Made by a program: the position numbers and the translations under genes
Source: Metarhizobium sp017305935
Lineage (GTDB): Bacteria > Pseudomonadota > Alphaproteobacteria > Rhizobiales > Rhizobiaceae
Length of the DNA: 64,000 nucleotides
Assembly: GCF_029601685.1 (NCBI RefSeq)
Contig: NZ_JARRIR010000002.1
Coordinates: 372,001-436,000 of the forward strand
Reading direction: 5' to 3'
Notes under the pieces: model-generated
Told to the model about the DNA's origin: nothing
Databases searched by the model: none
The model's input: the letters and a program-made list of their open reading frames with translations, nothing else
Shown: positions 6,701 to 15,093 of the stretch, in pieces
Layout of the letters: every line of letters starts with the position of its first letter
How positions within the stretch are numbered: the stretch's first letter is position 1

Positions 6701-7354
6701 TCAATCGCGGTCGGTGGGAGCGCCAAGCGGGAAAAGGTGGCGGTAAGGCCGCGCCTCATCGAGGGCGCGGGCATAGCTTGGGCGGCTAATCAGTCGGGTG
6801 CGGTAGACCCAGAGATGGCGGTGGCGCTCCGGAATCGGATGCGTCCAGTCGGCATAGAGTAAGGCGGGTGCGGCGGCGCAATCGGCCAGGCTGAAACGAT
6901 CGCCGACCACCCATTCGCGGCCCGCCATGCGCTCGTCCAGCACAGAATAGGCAGTTTCCAGCCCGGCGCGCAGCGTCGCGCCGCCATCCAGGCCGGCGCT
7001 GTCGCGGCCGATGGCGGAAAGGACCAGCCTTTGCTGCGGTGTGCTGATGTAATTGTCGAAGAAGCGGTCCCACATGCGTGTTTCCACGGCCAGTTGCGCA
7101 TCGGCGGGGATGAGGCGCGGCTCCGGGTGATTCAGGTCGATATGATCGATGATGCTGGTCGCCTCGAAGACGACGCGGTCGCCGTCGACGAGGATCGGGA
7201 AGCGGCCGACGGGCGAGAGTTTTGCGAATTCGCCGGCGACCGGCTCGCTGCCGTCGAGCATCCGTGTTTCAAAATCGAGGCCTTTTTCATAGAAGGCGGT
7301 CTTGGCCTTCTGGCAATAGGATGACAGCGGGTGGAGATAGAGGCTGAAGGGCAT
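6701..7354 (-). CDS. Glutathione S-transferase family protein
   Basis: 217 residues from MPFSLYLHPLSSYCQKAK. The start is chosen because GAGGAAAA precedes it; upstream in-frame codons have no ribosome-binding site. The N-terminal thioredoxin fold (residues 1-80) has SSYCQKAKTAFYEKG, with Ser or Cys as the possible catalytic residue, the cis-Pro segment GRFPILVDGDRVVFEATSII, and a C-terminal all-helical domain with the N-capping box FSLADCAAAP. It catalyses glutathione conjugation or reduction in the cytoplasm; the substrate is unknown. It lies 10 bp downstream of the reductase gene and is probably co-transcribed with it. Confidence 0.9.
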   Translation of the reverse strand: MPFSLYLHPLSSYCQKAKTAFYEKGLDFETRMLDGSEPVAGEFAKLSPVGRFPILVDGDRVVFEATSIIDHIDLNHPEPRLIPADAQLAVETRMWDRFFDNYISTPQQRLVLSAIGRDSAGLDGGATLRAGLETAYSVLDERMAGREWVVGDRFSLADCAAAPALLYADWTHPIPERHRHLWVYRTRLISRPSYARALDEARPYRHLFPLGAPTDRD

Positions 7355-7364
7355 CGGCTTTTCC

Positions 7365-8006
7365 TCAACGGCTGAGAACGATATGGGTCGCGCCTTCGCC
7401 GAACACATGTTCGGTGACGCGAAAACCGAGCGCCGGCAGGTCTATGCCGGCGAACAGGTTTTCGCCCTGTCCCAGCACGACGGGCGAAACCGCGAGATGC
7501 ATCTCGTCGACCAGGCCAGCCTGCAGATATTGCCGCACGGTCGAGACGCCGCCGCCGATGCGCACGTCGCGTCCGCCGGCCGCCGCCCGCGCCTGCTCCA
7601 GCGCCGCACCGATCCCCTCGGTGACGAAATGGAAGACGGTGCCGCCTTCCATGACGATCGGCGCGCGTGGATAATGGGTGAGGATGAAGGTCGGCGCATG
7701 ATAGGGCGGGTTGTCGCCCCACCAGCCTTTCCAGCTCTCATCCGGCCAATCGCCGCGCACCGGGCCGAACATGTTGCGGCCGAGGATGAAAGCTCCGCAA
7801 TTGTCCATCGCGCGAATGGCGAAACTCTCGTCAATGCCCTGTGTGCCACCCTCCTGCCCAATCATCGTGCGAAAGCTGCGCGTCGGGAAGAACCATTCGT
7901 GCAGTTCCTTGCCGCGCAGGCCCAGGGGCTGTTCGAGGCTCTGGTCCGGCCCCGCGCCGAAACCATCAAGCGATATGGAAAACCCTGCCACGCGCACTTT
8001 CGTCAT
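7365..8006 (-). CDS. Dihydrofolate reductase-fold (RibD C-terminal) protein
   Basis: 213 residues from MTKVRVAGFSISLDGFGAG; GGGAGGAAGCG precedes this ATG, so the upstream ATG at 8036 is not used. The RibD C-terminal/DHFR-like NADPH fold is seen in FSISLDGF, AFILGRNMFGPVRGDW, DVRIGGGVSTVRQYL (nucleotide loop) and LVDEMHLAVSPVVLGQGENLF. Members of this family are small NADPH reductases of uncertain substrate, not true folate enzymes. It is divergent from the HxlR regulator across a 91-bp region with an inverted repeat, so regulation by HxlR is likely. Confidence 0.85.
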   Translation of the reverse strand: MTKVRVAGFSISLDGFGAGPDQSLEQPLGLRGKELHEWFFPTRSFRTMIGQEGGTQGIDESFAIRAMDNCGAFILGRNMFGPVRGDWPDESWKGWWGDNPPYHAPTFILTHYPRAPIVMEGGTVFHFVTEGIGAALEQARAAAGGRDVRIGGGVSTVRQYLQAGLVDEMHLAVSPVVLGQGENLFAGIDLPALGFRVTEHVFGEGATHIVLSR

Positions 8007-8041
8007 CGCTTCCTCCCGAAAGTAGTCCGATTGCATTTTAC

Positions 8042-8086
8042 AACTGGTTGCAGACTGCCATAACCGATCCTATGTTGCAACCGGTT
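8042..8086. promoter_or_regulatory. Candidate HxlR operator
   Basis: Inverted repeat in the divergent intergenic region: AACTGGTTGCA (8042-8052) and TGCAACCGGTT (8076-8086), one mismatch, 23-nt spacer. The right arm contains the perfect palindrome AACCGGTT. HxlR-type regulators bind such dyads next to their own gene. Inferred from position and symmetry. Confidence 0.5.
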
Positions 8087-8097
8087 CGAAGGACGAG

Positions 8098-8619
8098 GTG
8101 AGCGTGGATATCGAGCGACGGTCGGGCTGCCCGATCAACCTGTCGATGGAGGTGGTGGGCGACCGCTGGAGCCTGGTTGTCATCCGCGACATGATGTTCG
8201 GCAATCGCCGGCATTTCCGTGACCTGCTGACGCGTTCGCACGAAGGCATTGCCTCGAATATTCTCGCCTCGCGGCTGAAGCGGCTGACGGCGCTCGGGCT
8301 GATCACCCGCATGGACGATCCGAGCCATGCGCAGAAGGCCATCTACAGCCTCGCCGAACCGGCGATCGCGCTGGTGCCGGTGCTGGCCATGCTCGGCGCC
8401 TGGGGCCGACGCTTCCTGCCGGTCACGGAGGAGCTCAGCATTCGCGCGCAATTGCTGGAGGAAGGCGGCCCGGCGCTCTGGGAGGATTTCATGCGCGATC
8501 TGCGGGTGCTGCATATCGAAGACCCGATCGGCGGCGCCAACGGAACACGCAAATCCCCGGTGCTGGCGCGGCTGACGCAGGCCTATCTCGACGTTCTCGC
8601 GCGCAAGGCGGGAGGGTGA
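8098..8619 (+). CDS. HxlR-family transcriptional regulator
   Basis: 173 residues from a GTG start with GAAGGACGAG directly upstream. The first ~110 residues are the HxlR winged helix: CPINLSMEVVGDRWSLVVIRDMMFGNRRHFRDL, SNILASRLKRLTALGLI, and the wing DPSHAQKAIYSL. A C-terminal extension (about 60 residues) is common in this family. It diverges from the DHFR-fold reductase and GST genes and probably represses them in response to a redox or electrophile signal, as HxlR proteins often do. Inferred from context. Confidence 0.9.
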   Translation: MSVDIERRSGCPINLSMEVVGDRWSLVVIRDMMFGNRRHFRDLLTRSHEGIASNILASRLKRLTALGLITRMDDPSHAQKAIYSLAEPAIALVPVLAMLGAWGRRFLPVTEELSIRAQLLEEGGPALWEDFMRDLRVLHIEDPIGGANGTRKSPVLARLTQAYLDVLARKAGG

Positions 8620-8626
8620 AACGAAC

Positions 8627-9370
8627 TCAGGTCACCCGGCCGGTGAAGATATAGCCGACGCCGCGCACGGACTTGATGAACTGCGGATCGGCCGAATCGG
8701 CCTCGATCTTGCGGCGCAGGCGCGCCACCTGCGCATCGATGGTGCGGTCGAAGGCTTCGAGATTGCGGTTGCGGGTCAGATCCATCAAGCGCTCGCGCGA
8801 CATCACCCGCCCGGCATTGCGCACCAGCACCACCAGCATGTCGAATTCGCCCGTGGTGAGGATGATTTCCTCACCCTTGGGACAGACGAGCTTGCGGCGA
8901 TCGACATCCAGCACCCAGCCGTCGAACCGCAGCGGCGGATGCGCTTCGCTTGCCGGCGGTGCCTCGACCACCGGCGCCTGCTGCGGCTGGCGCCGGCGCA
9001 GGATGCTGCGCAGCCGGGCCAGAACCTCGCGCAGGTGAAACGGCTTGGCGATGTAGTCGTCGGCGCCGACTTCCAGTCCGACCACCTTGTCGACCACGTC
9101 GTCGCGGCCGGTCAGCATCAGGATCGGTATATCGGATTGCGAGCGCACGGTGCGGGCGAGCGACAGCCCGTCCTCGCCGCCCGGCAATACGAGGTCGAGG
9201 AACAGGGCTGAAAAATCCTGCCGCGCCAGTTCGTCGCGCATGGCGACGCCATCGGCGACGGCGGTCACGGCATAGCCTTCGCCCTCGAAATAACGGGTGA
9301 GCATCTGGCGAATGCGCGGGTCGTCATCGACCACCAGCAATCGTTCCTGTGCACTGCCCGCTGCTGTCAC
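8627..9370 (-). CDS. fxkR: OmpR/PhoB-type response regulator, FxkR-like
   Basis: 247 residues from a GTG with GGGGAGAAAAGAC before it; the frame extends 80 codons upstream but without a start signal. The receiver domain (residues 9-125) has the acidic pair VVDDD, phospho-acceptor Asp59 (FLDLVLPGG) and YIAKPF lysine. A winged-helix DNA-binding domain follows (LTTGEFDMLVVLVRNAGRVM, RTIDAQVARLRRKIE, FIKSVRGVGYIF). No kinase gene is beside it. In Rhizobium etli an OmpR-type regulator, FxkR, replaces FixJ and connects hybrid FixL to fixK. The hybrid FixL, fixK and K-box motif in this same cluster support that role here; the symbol is by context, not by alignment. Confidence 0.75.
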   Translation of the reverse strand: MTAAGSAQERLLVVDDDPRIRQMLTRYFEGEGYAVTAVADGVAMRDELARQDFSALFLDLVLPGGEDGLSLARTVRSQSDIPILMLTGRDDVVDKVVGLEVGADDYIAKPFHLREVLARLRSILRRRQPQQAPVVEAPPASEAHPPLRFDGWVLDVDRRKLVCPKGEEIILTTGEFDMLVVLVRNAGRVMSRERLMDLTRNRNLEAFDRTIDAQVARLRRKIEADSADPQFIKSVRGVGYIFTGRVT

Positions 9371-9512
9371 GTCTTTTCTCCCCGGCAATGAATCCGCTTC
9401 GTCGACAAGGACATAGCCAAATCCGCGCGCAATGGAAACGCGCGAGATAGCCTGTTCCCCGGCCGAATCGTCGCATGCGACAAATCGCTGTGGTTGCACC
9501 ATTGCAGACCAT

Positions 9513-9526
9513 TTGACAAAGATCAA
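9513..9526. promoter_or_regulatory. FNR/FixK box upstream of CRP/FNR gene
   Basis: TTGAC-AAAG-ATCAA matches the anaerobox TTGA(C/T)-N4-(A/G)TCAA. It is centred about 40 bp before the first candidate ATG (9560). It would put this regulator under FixK/FNR control or autoregulation. Confidence 0.75.
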
Positions 9527-9543
9527 AGAGGGTTCGGAGGAGC

Positions 9544-9591
9544 ATGATAGATATTTCACATGACCCGGACCGCTCTCAAGATGAACCCTGA
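9544..9591 (+). other. Possible leader peptide overlapping regulator start
   Basis: A 15-codon ORF (MIDISHDPDRSQDEP) with the best Shine-Dalgarno in the area (TCGGAGGAGC). Its stop falls after the regulator's ATG at 9581, in another frame, so translation of the two could be coupled. Seen directly in sequence; function is inference. Confidence 0.3.
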
Positions 9592-10243
9592 TCTCGCGAC
9601 GCTGATGCATTCGGCGTTATTCTCGCATCTCAGCCGCAAGGCGGCCTCGACGCTGGCCGGCAGCGCGCTCTTGAAGACCTATCTCGAAGGTGATGTGATC
9701 TTCCGCCAGCAGGAACAGGCGCATTTCTTCTGCGTCGTGCTGCGCGGCTATGTGCGGTTGACCCGGACCTGCGACAGCGGCCGGATCGCATCCTTGCGCA
9801 TCTGCGAGCCGGGCGACGTCTTCGGCGAATGCATGCTGCGCGCCGGCCCGACCTACCCCTACGGCGCCGAGGCGGCGGAAAACTGCGTGCTGGCGCAATT
9901 CGATCTCGCCGCCGTGCGCAAGCTCGCCGAGGACGATCGAAGCGTCGATGACGCCGTCATGCATGTGCTGTCGCAGAACCTCCTGGCCACGCTCAATTGT
10001 GTCGCCGAGGACCGGCTGCACACCGCCCCGCAGCGCCTCGCCGCCTATCTGCTGCGCACCGCCCAGGCCGAACGCCGTCAGGGCGTGTTCCGCCTGCCCT
10101 TCCGCAAAAGCCTTCTGGCCGCCAAGCTCGGCCTGACGCCCGAGGGATTGTCACGCGCCTTCGCGCTTCTGAAGGAGCACGGCATCGCCGTGCAGGGCCG
10201 CACCATCCGCATCGAGGATTCGGAGCTGCTGCGCAGCATCTGA
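9560..10243 (+). CDS. CRP/FNR-family transcriptional regulator (no Fe-S cysteines)
   Basis: 227 residues from 9560; a second ATG at 9581 (220 residues) is equally possible, and neither has a strong ribosome-binding site. A cyclic-nucleotide-binding-like barrel (EGDVIFRQQEQAHFFCVVLRG, GDVFGECML) precedes a crp-type HTH (FRKSLLAAKLGLTPEGLSRAFALL), with the E-x-x-S-R pattern that reads TTGAT-type half-sites. The N-terminal cysteine cluster of FNR/FnrN is absent, so direct oxygen sensing through an Fe-S centre is not expected. It sits between fxkR and the fixS end of the assembly operon and has an FNR box upstream. FixK- or NnrR/DNR-like; exact subgroup not resolvable by eye. Confidence 0.8.
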   Translation: MTRTALKMNPDLATLMHSALFSHLSRKAASTLAGSALLKTYLEGDVIFRQQEQAHFFCVVLRGYVRLTRTCDSGRIASLRICEPGDVFGECMLRAGPTYPYGAEAAENCVLAQFDLAAVRKLAEDDRSVDDAVMHVLSQNLLATLNCVAEDRLHTAPQRLAAYLLRTAQAERRQGVFRLPFRKSLLAAKLGLTPEGLSRAFALLKEHGIAVQGRTIRIEDSELLRSI

Positions 10244-10325
10244 GCAGCGCCGGATATTTTCCGGGTTTTATTTTCCCCCTCTCCCTCTCGTCCGTGAGGG
10301 ACAAAGTCCCCCGTAAAACCGAAGC

Positions 10326-10358
10326 GGGTGGATGGAGCCCTCCCTGCTCCATCCGCCC
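10326..10358. terminator. Hairpin between convergent CRP/FNR gene and fixS
   Basis: Stem GGGTGGATGGAG / CTCCATCCGCCC with one G-T pair and a 9-nt loop. No strong T-tract, but it lies in the 148-bp gap between two converging transcripts. Confidence 0.4.
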
Positions 10359-10391
10359 CTGCGCGCGTTCCGACAAATCCCCCGATTGCGA

Positions 10392-10532
10392 TCAATCGTC
10401 GTCGTCCAGCACACGCCACGACGCCCCTTCCAGGTCGTCGTACTGGCCGGAGCGCAGGGACCAGAGAAACGCGGCAAGCCCGGCGCCGCCCATCAGCAGC
10501 GCGATCGGGATAAAATAGATCAGCAGGTTCAT
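10392..10532 (-). CDS. fixS: FixS/CcoS, cbb3 oxidase assembly protein
   Basis: 46 residues: MNLLIYFIPIALLMGGAGLA, then AFLWSLRSGQYDDLEG and an acidic DDDD end. This is the CcoS pattern: a single membrane segment followed by F-W-x-x-x-SGQ-(Y/F)-D-D. CcoS is needed for cofactor insertion into the cbb3 oxidase, together with the copper pump FixI. The ATG overlaps the fixI stop (ATGA), so it is the last gene of fixGHIS. Confidence 0.92.
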   Translation of the reverse strand: MNLLIYFIPIALLMGGAGLAAFLWSLRSGQYDDLEGASWRVLDDDD

Positions 10533-12814
10533 GGCGCGGTTCCCATGGCTTCGGAAAGGATGGCGGTGCGCGGCTGCCGATCGGCCGCCGGCCGGCGGCG
10601 CGCCATCCGGCCGAGACGCAACGCGTTGGCGACCACGATCAGCGACGAGGTGGACATCGCCACCGCCGCGATCAACGGCGTGGCATAGCCGGCGATGGCG
10701 ATCGGGACGGCGATGACATTGTAGCCGATGGCAAGCGCGAAGTTCTCGCGAATCAGCCGGCCTGCCTTGCGCGACATGTCGATGGCATCGGGTACGGCAT
10801 CGAGGCTTTCATGCAGGAAGACCAGATCGGCCGCCTGCCGCCCGACATCGGCGGCGCTGGCCGGCGCCATCGAGACATAGGCCGCCGCCAGCGCCGGCGC
10901 GTCGTTGATGCCGTCGCCGACCATCAGCACACGGTGACCCTTCGCCGCCAGATCTTCGCAAACCTCGACCTTGCCCTTCGGCGTCAGTGCCGCGAACCAG
11001 CCGTCTATGCCGAGCCGCCGGGCAGTATCCGCGACCACGGCGCGGCCGTCGCCGGAAAGCATGTAAGCCGAAAACCCGCGCTGCTGCAGCGCTGCGACCG
11101 CGCCGTCGGCGCCGGGCCGCAACATATCCTCGAACAGGAAGCGCGCCCGTTCCCTGCCGTCCAGCGACAGCACGACCGCCGACCGGGCTTCGTCGGTTTC
11201 CGCCGCCGCACCCGTCAAGGCAAAGCGCGGATTGCCGAGCCGCCAGATGCCGTCCGGCCGTACCGTCTCCAGGCCGGCGCCGGGAATTTCACGCACGCCG
11301 TCGAGGGCGGCAGGCAGCGCGTCGAATTGCCCAGCCAGCGCCATGGAGAGCGGATGGCGCGAATGGGCGGCCATGCCGGCGGCGATCGCCCGGTCGCCCG
11401 CCTCGCCACTGCTGTCGACCAGACGCGGGCGGCCGAGCGTCAACGTGCCAGTCTTGTCGAAGGCGACGGCGTCGATTTCGGCAAGCCGCTCCATGGCGGA
11501 GCCGTCCTTGACCATGATGCCGCGCCGGAACAGTTCGCCCGCCGCAACCACCTGCACCACCGGCACGGCAAGGCCGAGCGCGCAGGGGCAGGTGATGATC
11601 AGCACGGCGACGGAAATCAGCATCGCCTGTTTCCAGTCGCCGCCGAAAATCCCCCAGCCAAGGAAGGTGATGAGCGCCAGCAGATGCACCACCGGCGAAT
11701 AATAGCTGGCGGCGCGGTCGGCGATGCGGCGATAACGCGCCCGCCCGCCTTCGGCCGCTTCCATCAGGCCGATGATTTCCGACAGCAGCGAATCGCGCGC
11801 CGTGGCGACGGCGCGCACCGTCAGCGAGCCGGTGAGGTTCATCGCCCCGGACTTCAGTTCCGAACCGACCGAGACCGCCACCGGCCGGCTTTCTCCTGTG
11901 ACGATCGACATGTCGACATCGCTGGCGCCGGAAATCACCGTCGCATCGACGGGAACCCGCTCACCGGCGGTGAGTGCGATGCGGTCGCCGACGGCGATCT
12001 CCTCGACCGGCATGTAGCGGCGCTGGCCATCGTCGTTCAGCACGGTGGCGCCGCGCGGCACAAGCCGCGCAAGCCCGGTAATGGCCGAGCGTGCCCGGTT
12101 GCGCATGACGTGATCGAGCGTGCGGCCGATCAGCAGGAAGAACAGCAGCGTGACGGTGGCGTCGAACCAGGCATGCTCACCATGATGGATGGTTTCCCAC
12201 AACGAAACGGCATAGGACAGCGTGATTGCCAGCGCGATCGGCACGTCCATGTTGGTGCGCCCGCGCTTCAGGGCATTCCAGGCGGAAGCGTAGAAGAAGC
12301 GGCCGGCATAGATGAGCGTCGGCGCGGCGATCGCCGCGGAAATCCAGTGGAACAGATCGCGCGTGGCGGCATCGGCGCCCGACCAGACGGATACCGAAAG
12401 CAGCATGATGTTGGTGGCGGCGAAGCCGGAAAGTCCGACCGCCTGCAGCAGCCGGGTGCGCGCCTTGTCGTCCTCCTCGGCCGCCGCCGTGAACAGATGG
12501 CCGCGATAGCCGCAGCCGGTGAGCGCATCGAGGATGACGGTCGGATCCGACGGCTTGCCGTCGACGGTTTCACGCCAGACGCAGGAGACGCGCCGCGACG
12601 TCAGGTTGACACGCGCCTGCTCGACGACGGGCAGACGCTTCAGCGCGCTCTCGATGGTGGTGATGCAGGCGCCGCAATGGGCGGCGGGGACGCTCAGATC
12701 CACCTGCAGCAGCCCGTCGCCGAGCGGGCGGCTGGCGAGCAGCAGTTCGTCGCGGGAAGCGTTGTTATCCTTCGCAAGCGCAATAACGCTGTCTGGATCG
12801 ACGCAGCAACTCAT
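10529..12814 (-). CDS. fixI: FixI/CcoI, Cu+-exporting P1B-type ATPase
   Basis: 761 residues. The N-terminus carries a CC pair (MSCCVDP) and a heavy-metal domain with Cys47-GA-Cys50. A set of membrane helices follows; the transport motif CPC is near residue 409 (TCPCALGLAVP), then DKTGT (phosphorylated Asp, AFDKTGTLTLG) and GDGINDAPAL. In the inner membrane it pumps Cu(I) toward the periplasm to supply the CuB site of the cbb3 oxidase. It is joined to fixH upstream and fixS downstream by 4-bp ATGA overlaps. The length is normal for the family. Confidence 0.95.
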   Translation of the reverse strand: MSCCVDPDSVIALAKDNNASRDELLLASRPLGDGLLQVDLSVPAAHCGACITTIESALKRLPVVEQARVNLTSRRVSCVWRETVDGKPSDPTVILDALTGCGYRGHLFTAAAEEDDKARTRLLQAVGLSGFAATNIMLLSVSVWSGADAATRDLFHWISAAIAAPTLIYAGRFFYASAWNALKRGRTNMDVPIALAITLSYAVSLWETIHHGEHAWFDATVTLLFFLLIGRTLDHVMRNRARSAITGLARLVPRGATVLNDDGQRRYMPVEEIAVGDRIALTAGERVPVDATVISGASDVDMSIVTGESRPVAVSVGSELKSGAMNLTGSLTVRAVATARDSLLSEIIGLMEAAEGGRARYRRIADRAASYYSPVVHLLALITFLGWGIFGGDWKQAMLISVAVLIITCPCALGLAVPVVQVVAAGELFRRGIMVKDGSAMERLAEIDAVAFDKTGTLTLGRPRLVDSSGEAGDRAIAAGMAAHSRHPLSMALAGQFDALPAALDGVREIPGAGLETVRPDGIWRLGNPRFALTGAAAETDEARSAVVLSLDGRERARFLFEDMLRPGADGAVAALQQRGFSAYMLSGDGRAVVADTARRLGIDGWFAALTPKGKVEVCEDLAAKGHRVLMVGDGINDAPALAAAYVSMAPASAADVGRQAADLVFLHESLDAVPDAIDMSRKAGRLIRENFALAIGYNVIAVPIAIAGYATPLIAAVAMSTSSLIVVANALRLGRMARRRPAADRQPRTAILSEAMGTAP

Positions 12815-13302
12815 TGGCCCTGCCCCTTCATATAGATGCGCGAGGCCTCATGCATGATGATCTCGCCGTTGCGCTTCGAGATGACCTCGACGATCCAGTC
12901 GCCGGCCGGCACCACATGGGCGAGCGTGAAATTGCCCTCGCCGGCCTTCACCAGTTCCACCTGAAAATCCTGGTGATCGCCGACCGGACGCTTGAAATGG
13001 GCCGTGACGGTGTCGGCGATCGCTGGCGTGCCGTCGCGCTGCTTGAGCGTATAGGAGATGGTTTGCGGTGCAAGCGTTACCTCGCCATGGATGCCGGTGG
13101 CGGCCATCGCCCGCATCGCCGCCGCCCGGCTGTTGAATTGCTGGCTGGCCACGTAGGTATTTTCCACCACCAGCCCGCTCCAGCTCGACGTGGCGTACCA
13201 GGCCATGGTGAAATTGACGGCGATGACCACGCCGAAGAAGGACACCATGATCGCGGCCATATGGTAGCCGGTAAAGCGGGGCTGCGAAGTCTGTGCGGTC
13301 AT
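12811..13302 (-). CDS. fixH: FixH/CcoH, cbb3 oxidase assembly protein
   Basis: 163 residues from MTAQTSQPRFTGYHM. The start is fixed by the ATGA overlap with the fixG stop; the longer open frame upstream is antisense noise. One N-terminal transmembrane segment (about residues 15-37, AAIMVSFFGVVIAVNFTMA) is followed by the conserved TSSWSGLVVENTYVASQQFN and a periplasmic beta domain. FixH/CcoH associates with the oxidase, probably with CcoP, during assembly. Confidence 0.95.
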   Translation of the reverse strand: MTAQTSQPRFTGYHMAAIMVSFFGVVIAVNFTMAWYATSSWSGLVVENTYVASQQFNSRAAAMRAMAATGIHGEVTLAPQTISYTLKQRDGTPAIADTVTAHFKRPVGDHQDFQVELVKAGEGNFTLAHVVPAGDWIVEVISKRNGEIIMHEASRIYMKGQGQ

Positions 13303-14885
13303 TGCTTTTTCTCCGGAGCGTTGAAGGAGGCGTCGTAGACGGCGTGCTCGCTGCCGTCCCTGTCCTCGGCAAGGAAGCGGAAGGGCGTCACGGCGCCGGC
13401 CACACCTTCCCTGGGCAGGGTGACGAAGACTTTCAGCGTCGTGGCCTGATCGGGCTGCGTCGGGATGTCGAAGCGCTCGCCGGGATCCTTGGAAAGCGTC
13501 GGCACGGTCATGGTCGCGCCCGGCAGCGCCTGCAGCGACAGCGAGATCACCCGGGGTTCGGGGATCATGTTCAGCAGGCGAATGGTATAGCCGTTGCGGA
13601 TGGCGCCGCTGGATTCGACGACGAATTGCGGGTTGCGGTCGTGCAGGACGTTCAGTTCCAGCCGCTCGCGCTGAGCGAGATGAATGGCCATGGCAAGCCC
13701 GATCGCCAGCCAGACGGCGCAATAGACGAGCACACGCGGACGGTAGATGATGCGCCAGTTGAAGTGTCGCACCTTGTCGTTGAGCCTGCCCGCGCTGTCA
13801 TGCACCCGCGCCGGATCGATGGCGATGGTTCCGTTGTCGGTCGCCAGTGCCATATTCGCATTGTATTCGGCAAGCGTCGCATAGGCGATCAGGCCGCGCT
13901 CCTTGCCGATCTTGTCCATGACGCCATCGCAGGCATCGATGCACAGCGCACAGGTGATGCATTCGAGTTGCTGGCCGTCGCGGATGTCGATGCCCATGGG
14001 ACAGACCGCGACGCAGGCGTTGCAGTCGACGCAATCGCCGACCGGCTGCCCGGCGGCCATCGCCTTCTTGGCATGGCGCGAGCGCGGCTCGCCGCGCCAG
14101 TCGTTATAGGTGACGACCAGCGAATTCTCGTCCAGCATCGCCCCCTGGATGCGCGGCCAGGGGCACATATAGGTGCAAACCTGCTCGCGCATCAACCCAC
14201 CGAAGATGTAGGTCGTGGCCGTCAGCAACGCGACCGTGGCATAGGCGACGGAAGCCGCCTGTCCCGTGACAAAATCGGTCAGCAGCGCCGGCGCATTGGC
14301 GAAATAGAAGATCCAGGCGCCGCCGGTCAGCACGCCGATGACCAGCCAGATCGAATGCTTGACCACCCGCTTCCACAGCTTGTCGAAGGTCCACGGCCCG
14401 GCATCGAGCTTCATGCGCGCATTGCGGTCGCCCTCGACGGCGCGCTCGACCACGAGAAAGAGATCGACCCACACCGTCTGCGGACAGGTATAGCCGCACC
14501 AGGCGCGCCCGATGGCGGTCGTAACCAGGAACAGCCCAAATCCCGCCATCACCAGCAGGCCGGCGACATAATAGAACTCCTGCGGCCAGATCTCGATGAA
14601 GAAGAAATAGAAACGACGATTGGCGAGATCGATCAGCACCGCCTGATCCGGTGCGTAAGGCCCGCGATCCCAGCGCAGCCAGGGCGTCACGTAATAGATC
14701 GTCAGCGTCACCAGCATCACCAGCCATTTGAACTGGCGAAAGCGCCCTTCGGCACGCTTGGGAAAGATCTTCTTGCGCTTTTCGTAAAGCGGCTTGCGGA
14801 TCTTCGCGGAGTTGACCGGTTCGGCTTCGAGGCGCTCGACGCTGCTTTCGTCCTTGCCGGTTCCCGGGGCTGTGTAGAGATTCAT
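13299..14885 (-). CDS. fixG: FixG/CcoG, membrane polyferredoxin
   Basis: 528 residues, first gene of fixGHIS. Several membrane helices, then two ferredoxin-type clusters: CVDCNACVAVCPMGIDIRDG, and CITCALCIDACDGVM downstream of it, which together supply the eight cysteines for two [4Fe-4S] centres. An Ig-like periplasmic C-terminal domain follows. CcoG reduces Cu(II) or delivers electrons for copper handling during cbb3 maturation. The ATG at 14885 lies 49 bp from a perfect FNR/FixK palindrome at 14935-14948. Confidence 0.95.
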   Translation of the reverse strand: MNLYTAPGTGKDESSVERLEAEPVNSAKIRKPLYEKRKKIFPKRAEGRFRQFKWLVMLVTLTIYYVTPWLRWDRGPYAPDQAVLIDLANRRFYFFFIEIWPQEFYYVAGLLVMAGFGLFLVTTAIGRAWCGYTCPQTVWVDLFLVVERAVEGDRNARMKLDAGPWTFDKLWKRVVKHSIWLVIGVLTGGAWIFYFANAPALLTDFVTGQAASVAYATVALLTATTYIFGGLMREQVCTYMCPWPRIQGAMLDENSLVVTYNDWRGEPRSRHAKKAMAAGQPVGDCVDCNACVAVCPMGIDIRDGQQLECITCALCIDACDGVMDKIGKERGLIAYATLAEYNANMALATDNGTIAIDPARVHDSAGRLNDKVRHFNWRIIYRPRVLVYCAVWLAIGLAMAIHLAQRERLELNVLHDRNPQFVVESSGAIRNGYTIRLLNMIPEPRVISLSLQALPGATMTVPTLSKDPGERFDIPTQPDQATTLKVFVTLPREGVAGAVTPFRFLAEDRDGSEHAVYDASFNAPEKKQ

Positions 14886-14934
14886 GGCGGCACCATCCTT
14901 TCTGCCTTCTTGCGCCTCGCCGCCGCCCGCTGCC

Positions 14935-14948
14935 TTGACTTAAGTCAA
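14935..14948. promoter_or_regulatory. FNR/FixK box between fixG and diguanylate cyclase
   Basis: TTGAC-TTAA-GTCAA, a perfect 14-bp palindrome. It is about 50 bp before the fixG ATG and about 146 bp before the divergent cyclase ATG, so it could serve fixGHIS alone or both. Confidence 0.85.
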
Positions 14949-15093
14949 CATCGTCATGCGCCACGCTGCGACAAAAGGCGCGCCGCTTTGGCAGGCAGCG
15001 CATAAAATTCATGCAAATTCGTCACGCGGATTCAGGTTTCTTCAATGCATAGTTTCTAATAAGTCAGCAGAACCATCAACCGCGTGCGTCGTC

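Noticed and set aside
9371..9610. An 80-residue N-terminal extension of the response regulator
   Set aside because: The receiver domain starts right after the GTG at 9370, which has a ribosome-binding site. The extension would cross the FNR box and the divergent gene's start.
10811..12835. A 674-codon plus-strand open frame
   Set aside because: Antisense of fixI, which has all P-type ATPase motifs.
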